Shown one piece after another: positions 37,581 to 47,234 of a DNA stretch of 64,000 nucleotides. The stretch comes from Vibrio sinaloensis (lineage in GTDB: Bacteria > Pseudomonadota > Gammaproteobacteria > Enterobacterales > Vibrionaceae), in the NCBI RefSeq assembly GCF_023195835.1, contig NZ_CP096199.1, forward strand, positions 2,418,001 to 2,482,000, given 5' to 3'. Below the pieces are notes generated by a model. The model ran no database searches. It was not told the origin of the DNA and saw only the letters and a list, made by a program, of their open reading frames with translations. The stretch's first letter is position 1; each line of letters begins with the position of its first letter. Made by a program: the position numbers and the translations under genes.

Positions 37581-38679
37581 TTAAAGACCTGACTTCAGGC
37601 TAGCTTCAATAAATTTGTCTAAGTCGCCGTCAAGCACCGCTTGCGTATTGCGGTTTTCAACGCCAGTACGTAAGTCTTTGATTCGTGAGTCGTCCAGCAC
37701 GTAAGATCGGATCTGGCTTCCCCAACCGATGTCAGATTTGGCATCTTCGTTGGCTTGCTTCTCGGCATTCTGTTTTTGAATCTCAAGTTCAAACAGTTTT
37801 GCACGCAGCTGCTTCATCGCTTGATCTTTGTTTTTATGCTGAGAGCGATCATTCTGACATTGCACCACAGTATTGGTTGGCACGTGGGTAATACGCACCG
37901 CAGACTCTGTGGTGTTGACGTGCTGACCACCAGCGCCAGATGCGCGGTATACGTCGATACGTAGGTCAGATGGGTTAATGTCGATCTGAATGTTGTCATC
38001 AATCTCTGGATAGATAAACGCAGAAGCAAACGAGGTATGACGACGACCACTGGAATCAAACGGTGACTTACGCACTAAACGATGCACGCCAGTCTCGGTA
38101 CGTAACCAGCCGTAAGCGTACTCACCTGAGATCTTAACCGTTGCACCTTTAAGACCGGCGACTTCGCCTTCAGACACTTCAATCACTTCGGTCTTAAAGC
38201 CTTTCGCTTCAGCCCAGCGCAAGTACATACGCAGCATCATTGAGGTCCAGTCTTGGGCTTCGGTACCACCAGAGCCTGACTGCAAGTCGATGTAACAATC
38301 TGAAGCGTCATGATCGCCAGAGAACATACGACGAAACTCAAGTTGTTCCAATTTTGCTTCTAGCTCAGCTAGCTCAGGCTCAATCTCGTCAAAAGTTTCC
38401 TGATCTTCTTCTTCAACAGCAAGCTCGAGAAGACCTTCTACATCTTCAACACCTTGCTCTAGCTGATCAATAGTTTCCACAACCGCTTCCAACGAAGAAC
38501 GCTCTTTACCCAGCGCTTGAGCACGCTCAGGTTCGTTCCATACATCCGGTTGTTCAAGTTCTGCGTTAACTTCTTCTAGACGCTCTTGTTTGGCGTCATA
38601 GTCAAAGGTACCCCCTCAGGACATTGGTGCGCTCAGACACGTCCTTAAGGCGGTTTTTAATAGGATTGATTTCAAACAT
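37581..38679 (-). CDS. prfB: Peptide chain release factor 2, with programmed +1 frameshift
   Basis: Two frames make one 365-residue protein. Frame one starts at the ATG at 38679 ([14 protein letters not shown]) and reaches an in-frame TGA at 38604-38602. The slip site CTTTGAC is at 38607-38601, preceded by an AGGGGG Shine-Dalgarno-like element at 38616-38611, exactly the E. coli prfB recoding signal. After the shift, translation continues [11 protein letters not shown] to 37581. The GGQ motif (GAGGQHVN) is intact. RF2 reads UGA and UAA; poor termination at its own UGA raises its synthesis, a feedback loop. Confidence 0.97.
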
Positions 38680-38780
38680 GTTTGCTCAACATTTATGAGT
38701 AGAATTTAACCGCAGAATTGTACTGAAAAGTGTGACGAAGATACAGGGATTTTTTATTGACGTTGCAAAACGCAAGCGAC

Positions 38781-38822
38781 AAAAAAATCCCCTGTCACGC
38801 CTTACGTAACAGGGGATTATTC
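38781..38822 (-). terminator. Terminator of brnQ
   Basis: AATCCCCTGT and ACAGGGGATT form a ten-base-pair stem around 13 bases, with a seven-T run on the minus strand. Confidence 0.85.
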
Positions 38823-38840
38823 TCAACCTTAAACAACTGA

Positions 38841-40154
38841 TTACGCGTTGTCTTGCGCTAGCTCAGGTTGCTCAACTTTGCCGACAAAGAACATGGCTAC
38901 AATCGCGACTGCAGTTGGCAACAACCAGCCCATACCGATATCAAATAGTGGCAACATAGATAGCGCAGAGACATCAATGCCTGCTACTTTTGCTGCATCA
39001 ATGATGGCAAAAAGTAAAGATACCAAGATCACCACACGGTATGCCGCTTGCGGGTTTGGCATTTTGCTGCGTAGGAAAGTCAGTGCGACCAAAGCAATGG
39101 CGACAGGGTACAGAGCGAACAATACCGGAACAGAAAGCGCGATAAGCTGCGATAGACCGACATTAGCCACGACCGCACAAGCGATGCCGTTGATCACAAC
39201 CCAAGCTTTGTACGACAGCGGTGTCAGCGAGCTAAAGTAGTCAGAACAGGCTGAAATCAGACCAATTGCCGTCGTTAGACACGCCAGTAGCACAATCACT
39301 GACAACACAATTTGTCCATATGGACCAAACAGCGACTGAACATAAAGGCTCAACACCACACCACCGTTATCGGCACCAGCGGCTACCGCAGCGCTCGTCG
39401 CACCTAGGTAGAATAGCGAAATGTAAACAAACGCCAAACCTGCAGCCGCAATACACGCAGCACTAATCAGGTACTTAGCCGTGGCTTTTTGCTCGGTAAT
39501 GCCTTTTTGGCGTAGCGCATCAACGATCAATACCCCAAACATCAGTGAGCCGAAGGTATCCATGGTGTTGTAGCCTTCAAGGAAGCCTTTTTGCAAGGGA
39601 TGAGTCAAGTACTCACCTTGAGCTGCGATCATTTCGCCTTGAGGATCGATGAACACTGCCGCAGCAAGCACAATAAGACCAATAAACAGGACTGGCGTCA
39701 GCACCTTACCAATCACATCAATCAGCTTCCCTTGCGACCACGCAAAGAACATAGCGACAGCAAAGAACATGATAGAGAAGATCGTAAGATGAGACTGAGC
39801 GGCCTCAATAAAGAATGGCTTCACCGCCATCTCGTAGGCGACTAGGCCAGTACGAGGCGCTGCAAAAGCGGGACCAATAATGATAAAAATCAGCACCGCC
39901 ATAAGCATGGCCGCGCGTTTAGGCAGATCTTTGGTCAAGTGCTCCCAAGTGCCTCCAGCCACAGCAATAGCAACAATGGTGATGAGAGGAAGACCTACCG
40001 CTGTGATTAAGAAACCTGTCATCGCAGGAAAGAGATTGTCACCCGCTAACTGACCAGCGAGTGGTGGGAAAATGATGTTACCTGCACCCAAAAAGAATGC
40101 GAAAAGCATAAAGCCTACCGCAATAATATCTGTTAGTTTTAAAGTCTGATTCAC
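38841..40154 (-). CDS. brnQ: Branched-chain amino acid:Na+ (LIVCS) transporter
   Basis: 437 residues and 12 predicted transmembrane segments. The N-terminus (FMLFAFFLGAGNIIFPPLAGQLAG) is the BrnQ/LIVCS signature. It is a symporter for leucine, isoleucine and valine. The start is GTG at 40154 with AAAGGG upstream. It has its own terminator and stands alone between prfB and the divergent trmN6. Confidence 0.93.
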   Translation of the reverse strand: MNQTLKLTDIIAVGFMLFAFFLGAGNIIFPPLAGQLAGDNLFPAMTGFLITAVGLPLITIVAIAVAGGTWEHLTKDLPKRAAMLMAVLIFIIIGPAFAAPRTGLVAYEMAVKPFFIEAAQSHLTIFSIMFFAVAMFFAWSQGKLIDVIGKVLTPVLFIGLIVLAAAVFIDPQGEMIAAQGEYLTHPLQKGFLEGYNTMDTFGSLMFGVLIVDALRQKGITEQKATAKYLISAACIAAAGLAFVYISLFYLGATSAAVAAGADNGGVVLSLYVQSLFGPYGQIVLSVIVLLACLTTAIGLISACSDYFSSLTPLSYKAWVVINGIACAVVANVGLSQLIALSVPVLFALYPVAIALVALTFLRSKMPNPQAAYRVVILVSLLFAIIDAAKVAGIDVSALSMLPLFDIGMGWLLPTAVAIVAMFFVGKVEQPELAQDNA

Positions 40155-40465
40155 TGTCGACCCTTTACTTATGTTTAATTGATGTTGTGTTGCATGAGTG
40201 TTGCGACATGGCGCACACTCTTAAAATTAGGCGCGCATAATGACGAAATCCTCATCAAGTCGCAACCCAAAGGCCAAAAACACCATATAAATTTATAAAT
40301 CAAACCAATATGCAGCACAAATAACTAAATTAAACAAAATATCCAGTTCATAACGCCTTGCTGTTAATCTCACAAATTGACAACAGACAGCACATTTAAC
40401 CAAACATAGAGTTAACAACAGATCAATTAACTCAATATTTAAACGATTACCGACAAACGTAGCAG
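40155..40465. other. brnQ-trmN6 divergent intergenic region (311 bp)
   Basis: AT-rich. I see no gene, terminator or recognisable operator; it must hold the two divergent promoters. Confidence 0.5.
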
Positions 40466-41173
40466 ATGAAAAAGACCAAAGACTTTCAGTTTAAACAATT
40501 TAGCATTTCAGGTGGCTACACAGGCATGCCTGTCAGTACCGATGGAGTGATGCTCGGCGCATGGGCTAAACTCGATCAGTGTTCACAGGTACTCGACATC
40601 GGCACCGGAACCGGTCTGCTCAGCCTGATGATTGCACAGCGCTATCCCATACTAGAGGTCGATGCTATTGATATCGACCAACACGCGATCAGCGCCGCGA
40701 AGCAGAATTTCGCCGCTTCGCCTTGGGCAGAGCGGCTCAAGCTTTTGAATGGCGACGTTCTCACCTATGCTTTCAACCAAAGCTATTGCGCGATTATCTG
40801 CAACCCGCCCTACTTCAATAGTGGCGAAAAGGCGCAAAACCAAACTCGAGCCATCGCGAGGCATTCCGACCAACTGAATCATCAGGCGCTTCTCAATCGA
40901 TGCTGGCAACTGCTCAAGCACAATGGAAAAGCGAGTTTTGTTTTGCCTCTGATGGAAGGTAACCACTTTATTCAACTGGCCCTAGAGATGGGCTGGCATT
41001 TAAGCCGTCGCTGCGAAGTCAAACCTAGTGAGGCTAAGCCCGTCAATCGGCTATTGATTGAACTGAGTAAGCAACCAACTACAGTGGAGAATAACCTGAT
41101 ACAAATTGCCGACACACAAGGCTACAGCACAGATTTTGTACAACTGACTCAAGCCTTTTATCTTAAGATGTAG
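40466..41173 (+). CDS. trmN6: tRNA1(Val) (adenine(37)-N6)-methyltransferase
   Basis: 235 residues, class I SAM-dependent methyltransferase. The SAM loop is VLDIGTGTGLLSLMIAQR (about residue 39) and the amino-methylating motif NPPY is in IICNPPYFNSG (about 113). It matches E. coli YfiC/TrmN6, which modifies A37 of tRNA-Val1. srmB is 88 bp downstream on the same strand; in E. coli yfiC and srmB are divergent neighbours. Confidence 0.92.
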   Translation: MKKTKDFQFKQFSISGGYTGMPVSTDGVMLGAWAKLDQCSQVLDIGTGTGLLSLMIAQRYPILEVDAIDIDQHAISAAKQNFAASPWAERLKLLNGDVLTYAFNQSYCAIICNPPYFNSGEKAQNQTRAIARHSDQLNHQALLNRCWQLLKHNGKASFVLPLMEGNHFIQLALEMGWHLSRRCEVKPSEAKPVNRLLIELSKQPTTVENNLIQIADTQGYSTDFVQLTQAFYLKM

Positions 41174-41261
41174 AAAATAAGGTGTGATCCTTGTCACCGA
41201 ACACTCTATAATACGACCCCTTATTTATTGCTCACCCCAACAGGCTTGTGGAGACATCATA

Positions 41262-42497
41262 GTGATCAAAAATTTTGCCGACTTAGAGTTAGACCCTAAC
41301 CTACTCCTCGCGATAGAAGAAATGGGGTTTAGCCGCCCGACGCAAGTTCAGGCGCAGGCAATCCCACAAGCGTTGGAAGGCCGAGACATCTTGGCATCAG
41401 CACCAACCGGAACCGGAAAAACCGCAGCGTTTGTTCTGCCAGCATTACAATTTTTGCAAGATTTCCCACGTCGTAAACCCGGGCCTGCTCGCGTGCTTAT
41501 CCTCACGCCAACCCGTGAACTTGCCATGCAAGTGGCCGATCAAGCTCGTGCACTTGCTAAGCACACTAAGCTGAATATCTTCACCATTACTGGCGGTGTT
41601 CAATACCAAGAGCACGCTGATATTTTGGCCACGACACAAGACATCGTAGTGGCAACGCCAGGGCGTTTGATGGAGTACATTGAAGCAGAACGTTTTGATT
41701 GCCGCGCTATCGAATGGCTAATTCTGGATGAGGCAGACCGCATGTTGGACATGGGCTTTGGCCCAACGGTGGATCGTCTCTCGTCTGAGTGTCGCTGGCG
41801 CAAACAAACGCTGTTATTCTCGGCCACACTGGAAGGCAAAGGCGTAGAAGGGTTCACGGCAGATCTTCTTAACCAGCCTGCCGAAATCGATGCAGAGCCT
41901 TCTCGTCGTGAGCGTAAGAAAATTGCCCAGTGGTACCATCGTGCCGACGATATGAACCACAAACTAGAGCTATTGAAAAAGATCCTTACTGAACAGGCCG
42001 AGCGCTCAATTGTATTTCTCAAAACCCGCGAGCGTTTGGCTGAGCTTCGCGCAGAGCTAGAAAAAGCCCAAATTCCTTGCTCGTGGATTCAGGGTGAAAT
42101 GCCACAAGATCGTCGTAACAACGCCATTAGCCGCTTCCGTGACGGTACTGTCAACGTGCTGCTGGCAACCGATGTCGCTGCCCGCGGAATTGATCTTCCG
42201 GATGTGAGTCATGTGATCAACTACGACATGCCACGCAGCGCCGACGTGTATTTACACCGCATCGGACGTACAGCTCGAGCTGGTAAAAAAGGTAACGCGA
42301 TTTCTTTAGTCGAAGCGCACGATCAACCTATGATGGATCGAGTGGCACGCTACACTAAGGAAGAGGTGAAAGAGCGCTTTATCAAAGAGCTTCGCCCGAA
42401 ACACAAAAAACCGGTATTTAAGAAAAAGAAAAAAGACGACAAGAAAAAGACCGTCGCTAAAGGTAAAAAGAAAACTTCAGCGAAAAAGAAGAAATAG
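41262..42497 (+). CDS. srmB: DEAD-box ATP-dependent RNA helicase SrmB
   Basis: 411 residues from the GTG at 41262 (GGAG eight bases upstream). The longer reading from 41184 has no ribosome site and lacks family support. Helicase motifs are complete: Q motif region GFSRPTQVQAQAIP, motif I APTGTGKT, Ia PTRELA, II DEAD (LILDEADRMLDMGF), III SAT, V RGIDLPDVSHVINYD and VI HRIGRTARAG. SrmB assists early 50S subunit assembly. The C-terminal 40 residues are lysine-rich. The stop codon directly abuts a heptamer repeat. Confidence 0.93.
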   Translation: MIKNFADLELDPNLLLAIEEMGFSRPTQVQAQAIPQALEGRDILASAPTGTGKTAAFVLPALQFLQDFPRRKPGPARVLILTPTRELAMQVADQARALAKHTKLNIFTITGGVQYQEHADILATTQDIVVATPGRLMEYIEAERFDCRAIEWLILDEADRMLDMGFGPTVDRLSSECRWRKQTLLFSATLEGKGVEGFTADLLNQPAEIDAEPSRRERKKIAQWYHRADDMNHKLELLKKILTEQAERSIVFLKTRERLAELRAELEKAQIPCSWIQGEMPQDRRNNAISRFRDGTVNVLLATDVAARGIDLPDVSHVINYDMPRSADVYLHRIGRTARAGKKGNAISLVEAHDQPMMDRVARYTKEEVKERFIKELRPKHKKPVFKKKKKDDKKKTVAKGKKKTSAKKKK

Positions 42498-42543
42498 CGA
42501 GTTTCGAGTTTCGAGTTTCGAGTTTCGAGTTTCGAGTTTCGAG
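42498..42543. repeat. Heptanucleotide tandem array (CGAGTTT)x6
   Basis: Six perfect copies of CGAGTTT plus a partial CGAG begin at the base after the srmB TAG. The unit shares CGAGT with the array at 25089 (CGAGTGG in the same phase). Confidence 0.95.
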
Positions 42544-42553
42544 ATAAGTTTTT

Positions 42554-42587
42554 AAGGGTTGGTACCTAGTATCAACCCTTTTATTTT
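42554..42587 (+). terminator. Terminator of srmB
   Basis: AAGGGTTG and CAACCCTT enclose 11 bases and are followed by TTATTTT. It lies just beyond the heptamer array. Confidence 0.75.
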
Positions 42588-42670
42588 CAATAAATTATAT
42601 TGTCATCCTCGTATATGGAATGACAGCTTCACCGCCACTCAAAGGACGAAGTCCGCTCTCGACTCTAAAA

Positions 42671-42697
42671 AAATACCGCCGATACTGGCGGTATTTT
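42671..42697. terminator. Hairpin terminator between srmB and prfC
   Basis: AAATACCGCC and GGCGGTATTT surround six bases; the minus strand ends in a seven-T run, so it suits prfC transcripts, at a distance of 230 bp from the prfC stop. Confidence 0.75.
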
Positions 42698-42737
42698 CAT
42701 AACTAAATCTTCAGCAAACTCACCTAAAACACAGATG

Positions 42738-42926
42738 ATACTCAAAATAGTTGGAGCTGTAGCAAGGCAACGAACGAATCCGCCCTAATTAAGTCACCAA
42801 TAGTATCTTCAAAGCGTTTGAGGCTAGAACAAGGCGACAAGTAAACTCAACCTTGGGAGCGTAGTACGCTACGTGACTAAGGTGAGTTTACGCCGTCAAC
42901 GAAGTTATCGCCTCAAAGGCGAAGAA
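42738..42926. repeat. Palindromic intergenic repeat element plus a truncated relative
   Basis: Positions 42805-42925 form one large imperfect palindrome: TTTGAGGC pairs with GCCTCAAA, GTAAACTCA with TGAGTTTAC, and the centre AGCGTA-G-TACGCT (42858-42870) is perfect. Positions 42738-42790 resemble its left arm (CTCAAA, GCT, CAAGGC in the same order and spacing), so a partial second copy precedes it. It carries no ORF. The arrangement is that of a dispersed noncoding element; I recall similar sequences in Vibrio genomes. Confidence 0.75.
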
Positions 42927-42928
42927 GA

Positions 42929-44518
42929 TTAGTGTTCGCGGGTCGCGCGGAACTCTACATCTGGAAAACGCTCTTTCGCCAGATTCAAGTTAACCATAGT
43001 TGGCGCAATGTAAGTCAGGTTATCCCCACCATCAAGCGCTAGGTTTGCTTGGTTCTTACGTTGGAACTCATCCAACTTCTTACCATCTTCACACTCTACC
43101 CAGCGGGCGGTGGCGACGTTAACACTCTCGTAGATAGCTTCTACGTTATATTCCGCTTTCAGACGAGCAACAACCACGTCAAACTGAAGCACACCAACAG
43201 CGCCGACGATAAGGTCGTTGTTTTGTAGAGGACGGAAAACCTGTACTGCCCCCTCTTCAGAAAGCTGAACGAGACCTTTCAGCAACTGCTTCTGCTTCAA
43301 TGGATCTTTAAGGCGAATACGGCGGAACAGCTCAGGGGCAAAGTTGGGAATACCTGAGAACTTCAACGCTTCACCTTGGGTAAAGGTGTCACCAATCTGA
43401 ATGGTCCCGTGATTGTGCAGACCAATGATGTCGCCAGCGTAGGCATTTTCTGCACGAGAGCGGTCACCCGCCATAAAGGTCACCGCATCAGAAATGTTGA
43501 CCTGCTTACCCAAGCGGACATGATTCATCTTCATGCCTTGCTTGTAAGTGCCCGATACTATGCGCATAAAGGCAATACGGTCACGGTGTTTTGGATCCAT
43601 ATTGGCCTGAATCTTAAACACAAAGCCGGTGAAGTTTTCTTCATTCGCCGCCACTTCACGTTCGTTAGCCTGACGTGGCATTGGCGCTGGCGCCCACTCG
43701 GTCAATCCATCAAGCATATGGTCAACACCAAAGTTACCCAGTGCGGTACCAAAATAGACCGGCGTCAGTTCACCGGCCAAGAATAGTTCTTGGTCAAACT
43801 CTGGGCAGGCACCAATCACCAGCTCGAGCTCTTCACGCAGTTGCTCTGCCAGTTCAGTCCCTACCGCTTCATCAAGCTCTGGGTTATCCAAACCTTTAAT
43901 AATGCGTGAGTCTTGAATCGTGTGGCCTTGACCTGTGTTGTAAAGGATCGTCTCATCACGGTGAATGTGATACACACCTTTAAACTCCTTACCACAACCA
44001 ATTGGCCATGAAATAGGTGCGCAAGACATATTCAACTCGCTTTCCACCTCATCCAGCAGCTCCATTGGATCACGAATGTCGCGGTCGAGTTTGTTCATAA
44101 AGGTGACGATCGGCGTATCACGCAGTCGAGTGACTTCCATTAACTTACGGGTACGATCCTCAACACCTTTCGCGGCATCGATCACCATCAGACATGAGTC
44201 AACCGCCGTCAGTGTACGGTAGGTATCTTCCGAGAAGTCTTCGTGTCCTGGTGTATCCAGTAGGTTCACCAAACACTCATTGTACGGAAACTGCATCACC
44301 GAGGTCGTGACCGAAATGCCACGCTCTTTTTCCATTTCCATCCAGTCAGACTTGGCGTGTTGCGCTGAACCTCGACCTTTCACTGTTCCCGCCGTCTGGA
44401 TCGCGCGTCCGAACAGTAGTACTTTTTCAGTAATCGTGGTTTTACCCGCATCAGGGTGCGAGATAATAGCGAAAGTACGACGTTTAGACACTTCGCTAAC
44501 AAAAGGAGTATTTGACAT
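42929..44518 (-). CDS. prfC: Peptide chain release factor 3
   Basis: 529 residues, the E. coli RF3 length, GTPase of the translation factor superfamily. G1 is [10 protein letters not shown]3 DTPGHEDF, and G4 NKLDRD. The RF3-type features [20 protein letters not shown] and [22 protein letters not shown] are clear. It recycles RF1 and RF2 after peptide release. The stop is just outside the palindromic repeat. Divergent from the GGDEF-EAL gene. Confidence 0.96.
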   Translation of the reverse strand: MSNTPFVSEVSKRRTFAIISHPDAGKTTITEKVLLFGRAIQTAGTVKGRGSAQHAKSDWMEMEKERGISVTTSVMQFPYNECLVNLLDTPGHEDFSEDTYRTLTAVDSCLMVIDAAKGVEDRTRKLMEVTRLRDTPIVTFMNKLDRDIRDPMELLDEVESELNMSCAPISWPIGCGKEFKGVYHIHRDETILYNTGQGHTIQDSRIIKGLDNPELDEAVGTELAEQLREELELVIGACPEFDQELFLAGELTPVYFGTALGNFGVDHMLDGLTEWAPAPMPRQANEREVAANEENFTGFVFKIQANMDPKHRDRIAFMRIVSGTYKQGMKMNHVRLGKQVNISDAVTFMAGDRSRAENAYAGDIIGLHNHGTIQIGDTFTQGEALKFSGIPNFAPELFRRIRLKDPLKQKQLLKGLVQLSEEGAVQVFRPLQNNDLIVGAVGVLQFDVVVARLKAEYNVEAIYESVNVATARWVECEDGKKLDEFQRKNQANLALDGGDNLTYIAPTMVNLNLAKERFPDVEFRATREH

Positions 44519-44734
44519 GAAAGGGGCTTCTTCTGTCTTTGGGCTAGAGAAGACAAGCGCTTGACGCTAGCTCTAGCGATTCGGTTCAAATTTGCGCGGT
44601 ATTTTCGCTTATATTCTCCTCAGGGGCAACTTCATCCATCAGATTGGCTGAAATAGGTCAGTTTTTTAGCTACAGATTAATTTATCAATAAAAATGGGCT
44701 ATAACTAAAGAAGTAGAGGGAGCTGTTCGAAACG

Positions 44735-46786
44735 ATGAAACAAAGCAAAAAAGTCAACTCATTAGCTTTTCGGCAAGCGAAAACGGTATTTCTAGTTTCG
44801 GTGATTCTAGGGCTCTGTTTTAGCCTGTACCATATTTTGGTGGACCTTCATCAGGAACAGAAACGCATCCAAGAACACTACCAATTTAAGCTGCTGCAGA
44901 ATTACTCTAATGCCAGCCAAGCCGCTTACCATCTCAACCAACTACTTGCCGAGCAGGTAGCGTCGACCCTGATGATGGACAAAGCGATTTACAAGGTTGA
45001 AATCGTGGATGATTTTGGTGATACCCTCACCGCAAAACAGCGCAGTATTTCTACCCAAGGCAATATCATTGAAGCGCTCTCGTCGTATTTGACCCCAACC
45101 ACACCGACGTTCACAACAGAGCTACATCAGCCCAACTCCCATGTTGTAGTGGGCAATTTGACCTTTTCAGTTAACGGCGCGCATATCGCGCAAAACTTCA
45201 TAAGCCGAACCAGCCGTATTTTGCTGTTTGATTTGCTACGTAACATCATTCTGACCACCATATTGCTGTTGTTCTTCTACCGAAAATTGTCCAAGCCGCT
45301 GGTTACCCTGATTGATTGGGTGCGCTCATTGCAAGGCCCCAGCAAAGACGTGCCTCCTCCGACACAATACCGAGACGATGAGCTAGGGCAATTGGCGAAG
45401 ACCTTCCATACCTTGTGGCAGGAGCGCGAAGCCGCGGAGGGTAAACTCAATCAGTTAGCGTATTACGACTCGTTGACCGGACTCGCCAACCGCAGTCTGT
45501 TGCTGCAACTGCTGGGTAAAGCCATCGAAGACAGTCGCAGCACCCATCAGAGTGGCGCGCTGTTTTATCTCGACCTTGACCGCTTTAAAACCATCAATGA
45601 CTCACTTGGTCACACCATTGGCGACAACCTGATCAAAGCGATTTCTATGCGCATCGAAGCATGGATAAAAACCGACTTCACCGCGGCCCGCATTGGCGGC
45701 GACGAGTTCGCGCTATTGTTGCCTAATGTCGATGCCGACAAAGCACAAGAGTTGGCCAAGCAATTATTGGCGCTGATTTCTAACCCCTACTCTATCGATG
45801 ACCATCAGCTCTACTGTACGGTGAGTGTCGGTATTGCGCTGTTCCCTTCGGCTGGTGTCACTAATATTGATGTGCTGCGCCAAGCCGATACCGCTCTATA
45901 CCGAGCAAAAGTCGCCGGGCGGAACAAATATATGTTCTATGAGCCTGAAATGCAGGCGCAAGTGGAGTCGTTCTTAGAGATAGAGAAAGGGCTGCATGAA
46001 GCGCTTAATAAAGGCCAATTAGAGCTTTATTATCAACCACAGGTCGATTCAAACCATCGCATCATCGGCGTAGAAGCCTTGATTCGTTGGAACCACCCAA
46101 CCAAAGGGGTGCTTCCTCCGGGAGTCTTTATGCCGATTGCCGAGGAGACGGGGCAGATATTGCAAATAGGTAACTGGATCATTGAGCAAGCTTGCTACCA
46201 ATATGCGAATTGGCAAAAAGAGGGCGTGTTACCTGAGAGTTTTCGCCGACTTGCGATCAACATCAGTCCGTTGCAGTTTTCACAAAGTTCTTTTGTCGAG
46301 CATATTGTTGATTCTTTGGCTCAAGCAGGCATTGATGGGCACGATATTGAACTGGAGATCACCGAGAACCTGCTACTGGAAAATGTCGACGCTGCGGTAG
46401 AAAAAATGGCGGAGTTGAAACAGCATAAATTGAAAACATCGATTGATGACTTTGGTACCGGGTATTCGTCGCTGCGCTACCTCAAACATCTGTCGGTGGA
46501 CGTACTCAAGATAGATCGCTCGTTTGTGACACAACTGCATATGGATGAAAGCGATCAGGCGATTGTTGATACCATTATCATGACCGCGCAGCGTCTCAAC
46601 CTTGAGGTCATCGCGGAGGGGGTCGAAGACGCCAACGAGTTACAAGCCCTCAAGCAATTGGGATGTGAGCAGTTCCAAGGCTATCTTTTTGACAAGCCCC
46701 TACCAGCGTCCGAGCTAGTCGAGCGCTTTAAACAGAACTTTTACGATATCCCCGCTCCCACCATAATGAAAGCAGCGCAAAAATAG
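44735..46786 (+). CDS. Membrane-bound GGDEF-EAL c-di-GMP protein
   Basis: 683 residues. One transmembrane helix near 15-35, a periplasmic region to about 155, a second helix about 163-182, a HAMP-like linker, then GGDEF and EAL domains. The cyclase motif is an intact GGDEF (321-325). The I-site position reads IKTD rather than RxxD, so product inhibition is probably lost. The EAL domain is intact: EALIRW (Glu447), and DDFGTGYSSLRYL and KIDRSFV later on. It could synthesise or degrade c-di-GMP; proteins with both motifs intact often favour phosphodiesterase activity. It corresponds by position to V. cholerae VC0658 (recalled). Confidence 0.9.
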   Translation: MKQSKKVNSLAFRQAKTVFLVSVILGLCFSLYHILVDLHQEQKRIQEHYQFKLLQNYSNASQAAYHLNQLLAEQVASTLMMDKAIYKVEIVDDFGDTLTAKQRSISTQGNIIEALSSYLTPTTPTFTTELHQPNSHVVVGNLTFSVNGAHIAQNFISRTSRILLFDLLRNIILTTILLLFFYRKLSKPLVTLIDWVRSLQGPSKDVPPPTQYRDDELGQLAKTFHTLWQEREAAEGKLNQLAYYDSLTGLANRSLLLQLLGKAIEDSRSTHQSGALFYLDLDRFKTINDSLGHTIGDNLIKAISMRIEAWIKTDFTAARIGGDEFALLLPNVDADKAQELAKQLLALISNPYSIDDHQLYCTVSVGIALFPSAGVTNIDVLRQADTALYRAKVAGRNKYMFYEPEMQAQVESFLEIEKGLHEALNKGQLELYYQPQVDSNHRIIGVEALIRWNHPTKGVLPPGVFMPIAEETGQILQIGNWIIEQACYQYANWQKEGVLPESFRRLAINISPLQFSQSSFVEHIVDSLAQAGIDGHDIELEITENLLLENVDAAVEKMAELKQHKLKTSIDDFGTGYSSLRYLKHLSVDVLKIDRSFVTQLHMDESDQAIVDTIIMTAQRLNLEVIAEGVEDANELQALKQLGCEQFQGYLFDKPLPASELVERFKQNFYDIPAPTIMKAAQK

Positions 46787-46790
46787 TGAC

Positions 46791-47234
46791 TCAGTAGAAA
46801 AACAGATAGCTCATGATGATCGCATCTTCTTTGCCGCTCGCCGTTGGGTAGTAATTTCGGCGGCGATCCACTTCATTGAAACCAACGGCTTGGTAAAGAT
46901 GATATGCCGCGACGTTGCTTTCTCTCACTTCAAGCCAAGCACTCTCAGCTTGGGATTGTTCACAAAGCTCTAAAAATCCATTGAGCAGCTGTTTACCCAA
47001 ACCTCGGCCCTGCAGAGCGGGGGCAACGGCAATGTTGAGTAGCGTGACTTCACCGACAATGTTTTGCGCGTAGAAATAGCCAACCACTTTGTCATTGTCG
47101 AGTAGTACGTGATGGCAAGCGCCACGTGAGTCTAAATCGCGAATCATACTCTCGGCCCAAGGATGGCTGTGAGCCTGAGTTTCAATCGCCCACACTTGCT
47201 CAAGATGAGCCTCTGCTAGAGGAAGAATTTTCAT
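46791..47234 (-). CDS. rimI: Ribosomal protein S18-alanine N-acetyltransferase
   Basis: 147 residues, GNAT fold. The acetyl-CoA site is QGRGLGKQLL (motif A, R/Q-x-x-G-x-G/A), with ESNVAAYHLYQAVGFNEVDRRRNYYP at the C-terminal region, typical of RimI. The start is the ATG at 47234, overlapping the holD stop as ATGA, so translation is coupled. It acetylates the N-terminus of S18. holD-rimI order is as in E. coli. Confidence 0.92.
   Translation of the reverse strand: MKILPLAEAHLEQVWAIETQAHSHPWAESMIRDLDSRGACHHVLLDNDKVVGYFYAQNIVGEVTLLNIAVAPALQGRGLGKQLLNGFLELCEQSQAESAWLEVRESNVAAYHLYQAVGFNEVDRRRNYYPTASGKEDAIIMSYLFFY

Noticed and set aside
41184-41261. N-terminal extension of SrmB
   Set aside because: No family similarity; the GTG at 41262 has GGAG eight bases upstream.
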